From Drosophila persimilis (taxonomy: Eukaryota; Arthropoda; Insecta; Diptera; Drosophilidae): a stretch of 64,000 nt of DNA. The notes beneath the pieces are model-generated. The model was given only the letters and a program-made list of their open reading frames with translations. It had not been told where the DNA came from and did not search any database. Position numbers and translations under genes: made by a program. The stretch spans positions 1 to 64,000 of the forward strand of contig NW_020825712.1 of assembly GCF_003286085.1 (NCBI RefSeq), read 5' to 3'. Positions 19,540 through 31,451 of the stretch are shown here, in pieces; the stretch's first letter is position 1, and every line of letters begins with the position of its first letter.

Positions 19540-21415
19540 TGAGATGCTGAAACGTTCTTCTGGAGCTGAAGATTAGATCCAGCCCATTGCTTAATCGTGT
19601 TGGCCAATTCAAAAACCATTTTTTCGAGTTTTTCAAGGCGTTGATTGGCTTGACTATTATGCTGCTGCTGTTCTTGCTGCTGTTGCTGTAGCCACATAAG
19701 AAACTGCTGCTGCTGCTGCTGTTGGAGCTGTTGTTGCCATTGTTGAAATTATGTCTGCTGTTGTTGTAGCAGTGCCTGGACTTCATATGAATTCTGTTGC
19801 TGGTTATTCAATCCTTGTGGCTGATGCGCTTGTAGACTATGAACACGACGCTGAGCAGGTGTAGCAGGTATTGCATTTGAATTACCATTTGCTACGGCAG
19901 CATAGGAGGCTCCTGTATTACTTCTAGTGCCTACCAAAGGTTGGTGCTGAACAATATTTCGCTGGTGCTGCTGTATTGTTGGTCTATTAGCCCCCTTTTT
20001 GTGACTAGACTGCAAGGTAGGAAACTGTTGCTGGTCTCCAGGAAGTGTGGTAGAGTAAGCATATGCCACTTGATTATTTAAGGGGACATGACCCGTCCTG
20101 TGCGTATTAATTGCCTTCTTTGCGGAGCCCATTGATCGGCGTAGAAACTCCTGATACCATTGGCATCCTTTATAACTGGCCATATGGCTTCCAGAGCAGT
20201 GAATGCAGGTTGGCTGTGCATCTAGGGGGCGTGTGCATTGTGAGGTTTGGTGATTTTCACCGCATCTGGCACAGTTGTGATGCCGGCGGCAGTATTTGGC
20301 TGTGTGGCCGAAATCCTGGCATCGACGACATTGAGCAATCTCTGTGGATTTTCGCATCCTTTCAATCCTTATTTTTTGGCGGCAAAGGGTCTTGACTTGG
20401 TAAATTTCGTTAATTTTTGCACAAGGCTTAATATTAATGAAAAAAATATTAAGTTTTTCGTCCTTGTTAGTCCTTGAGCTTGGATTATGGATGTGAAGGA
20501 CCTCGAAGCCCAACATTTTAAATCCGGCGGTAATATCATTGTTTAGGGTGCTATGATGTAGGTCTCTTACAACAATTCTATGAGGCTTTTCAGTCTGCAA
20601 TTGGTATGTGTGGCATCGAAACGATCCACAATTTCTCTATAGGTATCACTGTCTTTGGGGAGGATTCTGACCGTTTCCCCCTGGTTAGCTTTGACGACAA
20701 CGTTATTCAAATTTGCAACGTCCTTTATGACATCAAATAAGTCATTTAAGTTGCTAATATTGACAACTATTTGCGGTGGTTTTGGAGGGCCTTTAAGCTG
20801 ATTACCAGAGCTCGCTGATTCACCTTGAAGACACTGGTCTGTATTAACTGCTTCATAAAGGTGTTCATCCATTTGGTCATTTCCAGCGTCTGCATCTACA
20901 TTCATCCGAACTTCCTCATTATTACTATCACTTGGGATGTTCGTGTCAAGAATGGCAAATCTGTTGTTGGTGTTTGCCTGTTGGCTTGTAGTGGGGGACA
21001 CGCCCAGGTCCCGGCCGCCGCTCCCTCGTTTAGATTTAGGATAGGATGACAAAGTCTGCTCGTTTTTTCTTTTGCCCGTTCTCCGTTTTTGAGCATCCAG
21101 AAGTCGTTCGGCAGCAGTGCGAAGTGTTTTTGCCTCAGTGTCGTCGGGGCATGTGGATATGGAGTTTTCTTGGCTATCAAAGCTTAGTGCAGGGCAGATA
21201 CTGCTTATTGTAGCAGTTGCCATGGTGTAGGTGGTGTTGTTGGTGGCACTAGTGAATGTTACTGTTGTTGTGGTTTCTGTGCATGTAGAGCGTTCAGCCT
21301 CTGAACGGTACTCAGCACGAATCTCACAAGGTAATTTGCCTGATATTAGAAGCATTCTCTCATGATCAGTCCGCTTATTTCCAAGCCGAGAGTCAGATGA
21401 ACTATTCGCATTCAT
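19536..21415 (-). pseudogene. LINE ORF1 gag-like RNA-binding protein (left arm)
   Basis: Starts MNANSSSDSRL. The N-terminal half is Ser/Thr rich and basic. A conserved PRE-C2HC region begins near TEKPHRIVVRDLHH, but a frameshift lies just before it (about 20600). Three zinc knuckles follow (CRRCQDFGHTAKYC, CARCGENHQTSQC, CIHCSGSHMASYKGC). The C-terminal part is Gln-rich, with a nonsense codon after LLQQQQT (about 19750) inside the poly-Q tract. The stop overlaps the ORF2 start. Here the codon after LNN is CAA, whereas the right arm has TAA. Confidence 0.88.
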
Positions 21416-21697
21416 TATACCGTAGCTGATAAGCGAAGTTTTTATTGCCCCTCTTGTGCGGCTGTGCGCAGACTGAGGGGAATGTCTTGCCCGAAGGGCA
21501 GTGAATAAAGTTGTAAAAACGTTCACAAATGTGTTTTTTGTTTTTGTCCAATTGCCGACACCGCACGAAGCAGCACCCGAATTTATGATGTATGCTATTT
21601 TTAGCACACAAGAGAATGCTCCGCTAAACCAGAATAAAGAAAACAACTTTGCACAAGCGCGACACAACCGATCTCTATGAAAGTTGATTCGAGACTT

Positions 21698-22325
21698 CAC
21701 CAAACGAATATACCCGACGAAAACAGGGTAGCGCGTCACTTGGTGTTTGGTTTGGATCAAGCGCGCCAAACAAAAGAACAACGATAAGCAACGGTGAGGA
21801 GCGAAAGCGAGACGAAAAAATTCACCGCTGCAGCTGCGTATTGGTATGCGTGCTTGGCCAACGACCCAACTTTACATATATTTGACACAACGAAAACGAG
21901 TAAGGGGAAAGGGGTGACAGCGATTGCAGTTAAAATGAGTTACATATATGTGTAGTTATTGCGTCCAACAGGGTTAGATGTACATATGTATATATTAATT
22001 AAGTATTAATATCTATGCTCAACTCTAACTACAGCATGCAATCTAGCTCTACTATGTCATACGTATGTATGTGCCAAGAATTGAAAGCGAGGTGCAATTG
22101 TTTCAGCACAAGACAATAATTGCGAGTTTTTTAATCTTTTCGTCTTCACTCGAGCTTTCAATTTTTTGCACAAATACCTCTTGATAAGATTGGAAATTCC
22201 AGGTGCTGTAATCTCCTCTTCTGATGCTGGATGCTCCACTTGGATCTCCTTTGGTAGATGGTATATATATCTCCTTTTGTATATAGCTGCAGACAGGGTA
22301 TTGCACGACCGACGCGGTGATTTTT
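21698..22325 (-). other. BEL/Pao leader (leader 2) with LINE target duplication, left arm
   Basis: Sequence between the nested Helitron and gag in the BEL/Pao element. The same as 32771-33398 (inverted) and close to 44605-45218. It has small open frames of 60-100 codons, but they differ between copies and I do not call them genes. 21698-21709 is the second copy of the LINE target duplication. Confidence 0.8.
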
Positions 22326-23452
22326 TATACCCGATACTCAAAATGAGTATTGGGGTATATTAGATTTGTGGTAAAAGTGGATGTGTGTAACGTCCAGAAG
22401 GAATCGTTTCCGACCCCATAAATTATATGTATATATTCTTGATCAGCATCAATAGCCGAGTCGATTGAGCAATGTCTGTCTGTCCGTCTGTCCGTCCGTC
22501 CGTCCGTCCGTCCGTCCGTCTGTCCGTCCCCTTCAGCGCCCAATGCTCAAAGACTATAAGAGCTAGAGCAACGATGTTTTGGATCCAGACTTCTGTGATA
22601 TGTCACAGCTATAAAATTATTTCAAAACTTCGCCCCGCCCACTTTCGCCCCCACAAAGGACGAAAATCTGTGGCATCCACATTTTTCGACGATACGATAA
22701 AACCAAAAACGCAGAATCGTAGAGGATGACTATATGTTCTAGAGTGTAAAATCTCAACCAGATCGTATAATTATTATAGCCAGAATCAAGAAAACAATTT
22801 CATTCTTTCTCGCTCTGTCTCTCTCTAACACACAGGTTTCATGGTCGGTTTTGCCAATTGCAAAATATGAGTTCAAGGATCTCAGAACCTATAAGAGCTA
22901 GAGCAACCAAATTTGGTATCCACACTCCTGTGATATCGGACCTTGACCGTTTTATGTCAAAATTTAGCCACACCCCCTTCCGCCCCCGCAAAGGACGAAA
23001 ATCTGGGGCATCCACAAATCTCAGAGACTATTAAGGCTAGAGTAACCAAATTTGGTATCCGCACTTTTGTTAGATCTCACTATAAAACGTATATCTCAGA
23101 ATTTCGCCCCACCCCCTTCCGCCCCCACAAAGGACGAGAATAAGTTGCATCCACAATATTGCAGATTCGAGAAAACTAAAAACGCAGAATCATAGAGAAT
23201 GACCATATCTATCAGATTGCTGAATCTGGATCAGATCAGATCATTTTTATAGCCAAAAGGAACAAATCAATTTGCACTGGCTACGCAGCGACCGACGTCA
23301 CGCTCAGACTGATTTTCTGTCTCTCTCGCACGCACTCTTTGTCGTGTCGTTTAATATTAGCGGCGTCTGCCGGAGGAGAGCCATACTGACTTAGTATCGG
23401 GTATAACTGTAGAGTTGTGGTGTCCGCAGCAACTCACAACGTTCCCCCTCGT
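22326..23452 (+). mobile_element. Helitron, subtype I, at the end of the left arm
   Basis: Complete. Partner of the copy at 31645 in the right arm, with the same unusually long run of GTCC units at 22480-22530 and the same TATATGTATATATT variation at 22427. Its 3' end abuts another Helitron at 23453, whereas its partner abuts BEL/Pao leader 1, so the inverted repeat ends exactly here. Confidence 0.93.
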
Positions 23453-24541
23453 TATACCCGATACTCAAAATGAGTATTGGGGTATATTAGATTTGTGGTA
23501 AAAGTGGATGTGTGTAACGTCCAGAAGGAATCGTTTCCGACCCTATAAAGTATATATATTCTTGATCAGCATCAATAGCCGAGTCGATTGAGCCCTGTCT
23601 GTCTGTCCGTCCGTCCGTCTGTCCGTCTGTCCGTCCCCTTCAGCGCCTAATGCTCAAAGACTATAAGAGCTAGAGCAACGATGTTCTGGATCCAGACTTC
23701 TGTGATATGTCACTGCTCCAAAAATATTTCAAAACTTTGCCCCGCCCACTTCCGCCCCCACAAAGGGCGAAAATCTGTGGCATCCACAATTTCGACGATA
23801 CGAGAAAACTAAAAACGCAGAATCGTAGAAGATGACTATATCTTCTAGAGTGTAAAATCTCAACCAGATCGTATAATTATTATAGCCAGAATCAAGAAAA
23901 CAATTTCATTCCTTCTCGCTCTGTCTCTCTCTCTAACACACAGGTTTCATGGTCGGTTTTGTTAATTGCAAAATATGAGTTCAAGGATCTCAGAACCCAT
24001 AAGAGCCAGAGCAACCAAATTTGGTATCCACACTCCTGTGATATCGGACCTTATCCGTTTCGTGTCCAAATTTTGCCACACCCCCTTCCGCCCCCGCAAA
24101 GGACGAAAATCTGGGGCAACCACAAATCTCAGAGACTATTAAGGCTAGAGTAACCAAATTTGGTACACACACTCCTTTAAGATGTCAGTATAAAACGTAT
24201 ATCTCATCCGCCCCCACAAAGGACGAAAATCTGTTGCATCCACAATATTGCAGATTCGAGAAAACTAAAAACGCAGAATCATAGAGAATGACTATATCTA
24301 TCCGGTTGCTGAATTTGGATCAGATCAGATAATTTTTGTAGCCAAAAGGAACAAATCAATTTGCATTGGCTACGCAGCGCCCGACGTCACGCTCAGACTG
24401 ATTTTCTGTCTCTCTCGCACGCATTCTTTGTCGTGTCGTTTAATATTAGCGGCGTCTGCCGGAGGAGAGCCATACTGACTTAGTATCGGGTATAACTGTA
24501 GAGTTGCGGTGTCCGCAGCAACTCACAACGTTCCCCCTCGT
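23453..24541 (+). mobile_element. Helitron, subtype I, head to tail with the previous copy
   Basis: Complete ends. Module 3 lacks about 25 bases of the CGCCCCACCCCCTT stretch (near 24207). It lies in the spacer of the inverted repeat. The 3' terminus CTCGT runs into TTTTCTTTTAAATT, a different site from the unit A insertions. Confidence 0.92.
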
Positions 24542-25394
24542 TTTTCTTTTAAATTTATTATATATATAAATAAATATAGCTAATACTGTAACAGATAACG
24601 AAGCAGGAGGCTAGGATCTGAAACGGTAGACGAGCAGATGGAGGATATGATCGAGATCCATTGCTGCCGGTCTCATGGTTAGTCGGGTAGAGTGGGGGGT
24701 GGGGTAGGGAGAGATCGCGTCACGAGCTCGAGCATTAGGAGCAAAGACAATAAAAATAAGTTTCGTGTGCGGTTCAAGGTTCAGACGGAAGAAATTTACA
24801 GAGAAATGATAGTGTAGGTAGATGAGTCAGCGGAACTAATTCGAGAGGGAGTTGCTTGCGGTGTCATTGCAACTCGGTGTGCCCACCCTTCCTTGATCGC
24901 ACCGGTCCAAATAGGCTGAGTAATGGGTAACGATCCCTAAAATAAACGCTCTACTTCTGCTAGGTTACGTCATCTTGGCGCCACATGATCCTTAATAACG
25001 GCAACAATTAACGGGAATTCATTACAAACAGTTTATTCATTAAACTTTTCTACAAGCTATCATGGCTGCTAAGTGGTTATATATATATAAAGGCTACTAA
25101 AGTAATAAGGAAAATATGTTCAAATAAGCTGCAATTAAGATTAATTATATATATAAAAATATCATGATGAAAGATCCTATTAGACTAGGGTCAACTAATT
25201 ATAAAGAGTATATTCAGGAATAATGGTAATTACGTTACACAAATAGAAATATATTCGAAAGGTTTTCAGTTTAATTGTGTAACAAGTCAACGATATATTT
25301 CTATACGTCAGTAGGGGATGGATTGGAGGGGATGTCGAGGTCACTGCCGGTGGGGATTCTCTGGTTCCGTGCTCATTCGGTAACTTGTGGGGAG
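24542..25394 (+). repeat. Block X, first copy with extra left flank
   Basis: Unrecognised AT-rich sequence with no coding frame. From 24963 (TAGGTTACGTCATCTTGG) onward it is repeated almost exactly at 29579. It includes ACGTTACACAAATAGAAATATAT (25231-25253) and a partly complementary TTGTGTAACAAG...ATATATTTCTATACGT downstream, so it may fold. The part 24542-24962 is single-copy here. Confidence 0.7.
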
Positions 25395-26392
25395 GGTCGT
25401 TTGACCGCGTCTCGACTCATACTACATAAACTTTAAAATTTTAGAATCCCGTGACTCTACAGGGAGCTAACTCCGAAAACAACGATTTGCATATTCCGAT
25501 CATAGCCGAAATGAAATGGCACAATCATACATAGGGCGTACTCGAAAGTACTAGGGGCTTTCGTCGGGGTGTTCCAAAAATATCGCGGGCGTGAGGTCTT
25601 GAGATGGAAGTCGACACACACAATTTTGTACCCACCCTTCCATGATTTCCAGTGGTGCGAAATGTTCTGGAAATCCCTAATATTCTCACCCTACCCCCTT
25701 ACGTCACCATGTCACCAGGAAATTAGAAGTCTACTCCATATTCATGGCTGACAAAATTCAATATATTTCTTTGGACTTAATACTAGACAAGTGTTTCACT
25801 ACCGGAAAGAATACAAGTCTTTAATTAACCAGTAGGCAAATCAAGGGAAAGAAATTAATGGAAATGGAAAAATATGAGGCTTAATCTCTAAAGGAGAAAG
25901 AGAAACGTTTTAGATATTTATAGAGGTATGTATATATAAACGAGAGCGTATATGAATATAATATATGATATTAGAAATAAGGAAATTAAATATGTATAAA
26001 GAAAAAACGAAAAATTAAAAAATTATAAAAAGCCGAGGGGGTCATACCAGCGTACCGCCATGGTGAGCCAAAACGCAATTTAATTAAAAATAAAAAAACA
26101 TTTTTATGGTTGTTGGTTTAAGGAGATTAAAAAAAATTTTCTTTTTTTTGTTGTTAGTGTATTTGTCGGCTACGTTTCAATGCATTACAAAAATGCATGG
26201 AAAGCGAGCACTGCCAGCTTAAAGCAGAATTGGCAACGACGAGAACGAAAAGCTTCGAGCGTGGGGAACGCAAGCGTTGCGCTCTCTTATCAGCAGCGGC
26301 TGGCCGCTGCGCATGCCTTTTACGATTTTACGAATTCAGGCGCAAAAGAGAACAAGGAAATTGGGTCACTTACAGCTTCAATACAGTAAAAA
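25395..26392 (+). repeat. Unit A, second copy
   Basis: Same repeat as at 14945 but with a deletion of about 31 bases after TACTAGAC (near 25787). It continues from block X without a break and ends CAGTAAAAA at the insertion point of a Helitron dimer. Confidence 0.8.
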
Positions 26393-27485
26393 ACGAGGGG
26401 GAACGTTGTGAGTTGCTGCGGACACCGCAACTCTACAGTTATACCCGATACTAAGTCAGTATGGCTCTCCTCCGGCAGACGCCGCTAATATTAAACGACA
26501 CGACAAAGAGTGCGTGCGAGAGAGACAGAAAATCAGTCTGAGCGTGACGTCGGGCGCTGCGTAGCCACTAAAAATTGATTTCTTGCTTTTGGCTACAAAA
26601 ATGATCCGATCTGATCCAGATTCGGCAACCGGATAGATATGGTCATTGTCTATGATTCTGCGCTTTTAGTTTACTCGATTTTGCAATATTGTGGATGCAA
26701 CAGATTTTCGTCCTTTGTGTGGGCGGAAGGGGGTGGGGCGAAATTTTGAGATATACGTTTTATAGTGAGATCTAACAAAAGTGCGGATACCAAATTTGGT
26801 TACTCTAGCCTTAATAGTCTCTGAGATTTATGAATATCCCCAGATCTGCATCCTTTGCGGGGGCGGAAGGGGGTGTGGCGAAATTTTGAAACAAACTCGT
26901 CTCGGTCCGATATATTAGGAGTGTGGATACCAAATTTGGTTGCTCTAGCTTTTATAGTCTCTGAGATCTAGGCGCTAATGTTTTACTCTATGCTACGTGT
27001 GTGTTAGAGAGAGACAGGGCGAGAAAAAATGAAATTGTTTTCGTGATGCTGGCTATAATAATAATACGATCCAATTCAGATTCTGCAGTCTAAAAGATAT
27101 GGTCATTCTCTACGATTCTGCGTTTTTGGTTTTCTCGTATCTTTAAAATTGTGGATGCCACAGATTTTCGCCCTTTGTGGGGGCGGAAGTGGGCGGGGCA
27201 AAGTTTTGAAATACTTTTGTAGCAGTGACATATCACAGAAGTCTGGATCCAGAACATCGTTGCTCTAGCTCTTATAGTCTTTGAGCATTAGGCGCTGAAG
27301 GGGACGGACAGACGGACAGACGGACGGACGGACAGACAGACAGGGCTCAATCGACTCGGCTATTGATGCTGATCAAGAATATATATACTTTATAGGGTCG
27401 GAAACGATTCCTTCTGGACGTTACACACATCCACTTTTACCACAAATCTAATATACCCCAATACTCATTTTGAGTATCGGGTATA
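26393..27485 (-). mobile_element. Helitron, subtype II, inner unit of an inverted dimer
   Basis: Complete, starting from its 3' terminus ACGAGGGGG at 26393. Subtype II is recognised by GACCGAGACGAGTTTGTTTC and GGGGATATTCA in the middle modules, in place of subtype I GACCTTGACCG and GGGGCATCC. Joined directly to the next copy. Confidence 0.92.
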
Positions 27486-28608
27486 ACGAGGGGGAACGTT
27501 GTGAGTTGCTGCGGACACCACAACTCTACAGTTATACCCGATACTAAGTCAGTATGGCTCTCCTCCGGCAGACGCCGCTAATATTAAACGACACGACAAA
27601 GAGTGCGTGCGAGAGAGACAGAAAATCAGTCTGAGCGTGACGTCGGTCGCTGCGTAGCCAGTGCAAATTGATTTGTTCCTTTTGGCTATAAAAATGATCT
27701 GATCTGATCCAGATTCAGCAATCTGATAGATATGGTCATTCTCTATGATTCTGCGTTTTTAGTTTTCTCGAATCTGCAATATTGTGGATGCAACTTATTC
27801 TCGTCCTTTGTGGGGGCGGAAGGGGGTGGGGCGAAATTCTGAGATATACGTTTTATAGTGAGATCTAACAAAAGTGCGGATACCAAATTTGGTTACTCTA
27901 GCCTTAATAGTCTCTGAGATTTGTGGATGCCCCAGATTTTCGTCCTTTGCGGGGGCGGAAGGGGGTGTGGCTAAATTTTGACATAAAACGGTCAAGGTCC
28001 GATATCACAGGAGTGTGGATACCAAATTTGGTTGCTCTAGCTCTTATAGGTTCTGAGATCCTTGAACTCATATTTTGCAATTGGCAAAACCGACCATGAA
28101 ACCTGTGTGTTAGAGAGAGACAGAGCGAGAAAGAATGAAATTGTTTTCTTGATTCTGGCTATAATAATTATACGATCTGGTTGAGATTTTACACTCTAGA
28201 ACATATAGTCATCCTCTACGATTCTGCGTTTTTGGTTTTATCGTATCGTCGAAAAATGTGGATGCCACAGATTTTCGTCCTTTGTGGGGGCGGAAGTGGG
28301 CGGGGCGAAGTTTTGAAATAATTTTATAGCAGTGACATATCACAGAAGTCTGGATCCAAAACATCGTTGTTCTAGCTCTTATAGTCTTTGAGCATTAGGC
28401 GCTGAAGGGGACGGACAGACGGACAGACGGACGGACGGACAGACGGACAGACGGACAGACAGACATGGCTCAATCGACTCGGCTATTGATGCTGATCAAG
28501 AATATATATACTTTATGGGGTCGGAAACGATTCCTTCTGGACGTTACACACATACACTTTTACCACAAATCTAATATACCCCAATACTCATTTTGAGTAT
28601 CGGGTATA
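27486..28608 (-). mobile_element. Helitron, subtype I, outer unit of an inverted dimer
   Basis: Complete, in the same orientation as its neighbour, so the pair is head to tail. The 5' end abuts ACAATCTCCCGTCAAGGG, which is what follows unit A directly at 31049 where no Helitron is present. This dimer mixes subtypes, unlike the dimers at 12712 and 22326. Confidence 0.92.
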
Positions 28609-29008
28609 ACAATCTCCCGTCAAGGGTGGGAGTTTGGTGTGGGGTGCAGAACTTTGTGAGAGCTGTGTACCGAGCTGGATACCAAATTGGTTTTTGGAAT
28701 TGTAGCGCCATTTGGCGTATAATAATTGTTATTAGGATCGTATTTTATGAAGTCTAGTGTAAGTTAGGCTAGGGCAAAGCAGGAGCGCAATATAAGCTCG
28801 CTCTCTCGCTCTTGGCGAATTCGCCCCGCTTTGCAACCGTAGGTAAGATAGGCGCAGAAGAAATTGTTTGAATATATGAAGAGAAGTCGAGAAAAATCTA
28901 TGAAAACGAACGCACGCTCTCCTTTTTTTTCGTCGTCGTAAAATACAAGTTTGCAGTCACCCAAGTTTTTCGGTCTCTTTATTTTAGAAAAAATATTCTA
29001 AATTTTCA
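28609..29008 (+). repeat. Linker plus BEL/Pao LTR (28701-29008)
   Basis: The 92-base linker (ACAATCTCCCG...TTTTTGGAAT) precedes LTRs here and at 31144 and 41363, so linker and LTR were duplicated together. The LTR is 308 bp with TG...CA ends and is followed by a primer site. It therefore acts as the 5' LTR of a provirus whose body is missing. Confidence 0.85.
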
Positions 29009-29201
29009 TGGCGCCCCCGGGTGGACGTGCAAATTAAACGTATTAATTAAAAGTGGAAGACAAAAGTGACAGTGACACAGTGGAGAATAGATCAATAACC
29101 AAAATCTATTATCCCTACATGTATGTACAAGCATATGAGCTGCAGCTAAATTGCCAAATTGACCGCGACGTGTGTGCAAAGAATTCAACAAACAAAACTA
29201 A
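29009..29201 (+). other. Primer-binding site and leader 1 of BEL/Pao
   Basis: TGGCGCCCCCGGGTGG right after the LTR is the likely tRNA primer-binding site; its first eight bases would fit a tRNA 3' end such as tRNA-Lys, and the rest does not decide. The leader then runs to AAACTAA, where a Helitron is inserted at the same position as in the copies at 31645 and 43504. Confidence 0.75.
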
Positions 29202-29578
29202 ACGAGGGAGAACGTTGTGAGTTGCTGCGGACACCGCAACTCTACAGTTATACCCGATACTAAGTCAGTATGGCTCTCCTCCGGCAGACGCCGCTAATAT
29301 TAAACGACACGACAAAGAGTGCGTGCGAGAGAGACAGAAAATCAGTCTGAGCGTGACGTCGGTCGCTGCGTAGCCAGTGCAAATTGATTTGTTCCTTTTG
29401 GCTATAAAAATGATCTGATCTGATCCAGCAACTGGATAGATATGGTCATTCTCTATGATTCTGCGTTTTTAGTTTTCTCGAATCTGCAATATTGTGGATG
29501 CAACTGATTCTCGTCCTTTGTGGGGGCGGAAGGGGGTGGGGCGAAATTCTGAGATATACGTTTTATAGTGAGATCTAA
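29202..29578 (-). mobile_element. Helitron 3' fragment at a duplication junction
   Basis: Starts with the normal 3' terminus ACGAGGGAG and breaks off inside module 3 at GTGAGATCTAAC. The next base starts block X copy 2. This is the join of a tandem duplication, not an element end. Confidence 0.9.
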
Positions 29579-30020
29579 CTAGGTTATGACATCTTGGCGC
29601 CACATGATCCTTAATAACGGCAACAATTAACGGGAATTCATTACAAACAGTTTATTCATTAAACTTTTCTACAAGCTATCATGGCTGCTAAGTGGTTATA
29701 TATATATAAAGGCTACTAAAGTAATAAGGAAAATATGTTCAAATAAGCTGCAATTAAGATTAATTATATATATAAAAATATATTGATGAAAGATCCTATT
29801 AGACTAGGGTCAACTAATTATAAAGAGTATATTCAGGAATAATGGTAATTACGTTACACAAATAGAAATATATTCGAAAGGTTTTCAGTTTAATTGTGTA
29901 ACAAGTCAACGATATATTCCTATACGTCAGTAGGGGATGGATTGGAGGGGATGTCGAGGTCACTGCCGGTGGGGATTCTCTGGTTCCGTGCTCATTCGGT
30001 AACTTGTGGGGGGGGGGGGG
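29579..30020 (+). repeat. Block X, second copy
   Basis: Repeats 24963-25394 with few changes (for example GTTATGACATC against GTTACGTCATC). It ends in a run of 15 G (30008-30022) where the first copy has GGGGAGGG. Confidence 0.85.
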
Positions 30021-31143
30021 GGTCGTTTGACCGCGTCTCGACTCATACTACATAAACTTTAAAATTTTAGAATCCCGTGACTCTACAGGGAGCTAACTCC
30101 GAAAACAACAATTTGCATATTCCGATCATAGCCGAAATGAAATGGCACAATCATACATAGGGCGTACTCGAAAGTACTAGGGGCTTTTTCGTCGGGGTGT
30201 TCCAAAAATATCGCGGGCGTGAGGTCTTGAGATGGAAGTCGACACACACAATTTTGTACCCACCATTCCATGATTTCCAGTGGTGCGAAATGTTCTGGAA
30301 ATCCCTAATATTCTCACCCTACCCCCTTACGTCACCATGTCACCAGGAAATTAGAAGTCTACTCCATATTCATGGGTGACAAAATTCAATATATTTCTTT
30401 GGACTTAATACTAGACATGTGGCTACATCATCAAAACCGAGCGAACAAGTGTTTCACTACCTGAAAGAACACAAGTCTTCAATTAACCAATAGGCAAATC
30501 AAGGGAAAGAAATTAATGGAAATGGAAAAATATGACTCTTAATCTCTAAAGGAGAAAGAGAAACGTTTTAGATATTTATAGAGGTATGTATATATAAACG
30601 AGAGCGTATATGAATATAATATATGATATTAGAAATAAGGAAATTAAATATGTATAAAGAAAAAACGAAAAATTAAAAAATTATAAAAAGCCGAGGGGGT
30701 CATACCAGCGTACCGCCATGGTGAGCCAAAACGCAATTTAATTAAAAATAAAAAAACATTTTTATGGTTGTTGGTTTAAGGAGATTAAAAAAAATTTTAT
30801 TTTTTTTTGTTGTTAGTGTATTTGTCGGCTACGTTTCAATGCATTACAAAAATGCATGGAAAGCGAGCACTGCCAGCTTAAAGCAGAATTGGCAACGACG
30901 AGAACGAAAAGCTTCGAGCGTGGGGAACGCAAGCGTTGCGCTCTCTTATCAGCAGCGGCTGGCCGCTGCGCATGCCTTTTACGATTTTACGAATTCAGGC
31001 GCAAAAGAGAACAAGGAAATTGGGTCACTTACAGCTTCAATACAGTAAAAAACAATCTCCCGTCAAGGGTGGGAGTTTGGTGTGGGGGGCAGAACTTTGT
31101 GAGAGCTGTGTACCGAGCTGGATACCAAATTGGTTTTTGGAAT
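30021..31143 (+). repeat. Unit A, third copy, with uninterrupted linker
   Basis: Here CAGTAAAAA (31048) is followed at once by ACAATCTCCCG, the linker seen before LTRs. In the other three copies a Helitron monomer or dimer sits at this point. This copy therefore shows the unoccupied site. Confidence 0.87.
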
Positions 31144-31451
31144 TGTAGCGCCATTTGGCGTATAATAATTGTTATTAGGATCGTATTTTATGAAGTCTAG
31201 TGTAAGTTAGGCTAGGGCAAAGCAGGAGCGCAATATAAGCTCGCTCTCTCGCTCTTGGTGAATTCGCCCCGCTTTGCAACCGTAGGTAAGATAGGCGCAG
31301 AAGAAATTGTTTGAATATATGAGGAGAAGTCGAGAAAAATCTATGAAATCGAATTCACGCACTCCTTTTTTTTCGTCGTCGTAAAATACAAGTTTGCAGT
31401 CACACAAGTTTTTCGGTCTCTTTATTTTAGAAAAAATATTCTAAATTTTCA
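31144..31451 (+). repeat. BEL/Pao LTR
   Basis: 308 bp, TG...CA, same as the copies at 28701 and 43003 apart from scattered substitutions (for example CTTGGTGAATTC). Followed by the primer site TGGCGCCCCC. Confidence 0.88.

Larger units (their letters stand above)
16622..21697 (-). mobile_element. Jockey-clade LINE, full-length but disabled (left arm)
   Basis: About 5.08 kb, with a poly(A) tail (T-run 16622-16649 on the plus strand) and flanked by 12-bp direct repeats CACCAAACGAAT. That is a clean target-primed reverse transcription signature. Contains a 5' UTR, ORF1 with zinc knuckles, ORF2 with endonuclease and reverse transcriptase, and a 3' UTR. It sits in BEL/Pao leader sequence, and the unoccupied form of that target exists at 45207. 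All of its frameshifts are shared with the right-arm copy. Confidence 0.92.
14945..23452. repeat. Left arm of an 8.5-kb inverted repeat
   Basis: Every feature here reappears in reverse order and orientation at 31645-40147. Paired coordinates add up to 55092-55097 over the whole arm (for example 18800 with 36296, 21781 with 33315, and 15978 with 39117), so indels are very few. The arm contains unit A, gag fragment, BEL/Pao leader, LINE and Helitron. Differences I noticed are single bases: one in the LINE ORF1 (CAA here, TAA in the right arm), a G/A at the SRL(G/R)NKR codon, one in gag, plus a 5-base Helitron deletion in the right arm. The arm ends exactly at Helitron termini on one side and at the unit A end on the other. 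Confidence 0.92.

Noticed and set aside
26393-28608. Second exact inverted repeat between 22326-24541 and 26393-28608, both 2216 bases
   Set aside because: Equal length is a coincidence: the inner copies belong to different Helitron subtypes (23453 subtype I, 26393 subtype II), so they are not mirror copies.
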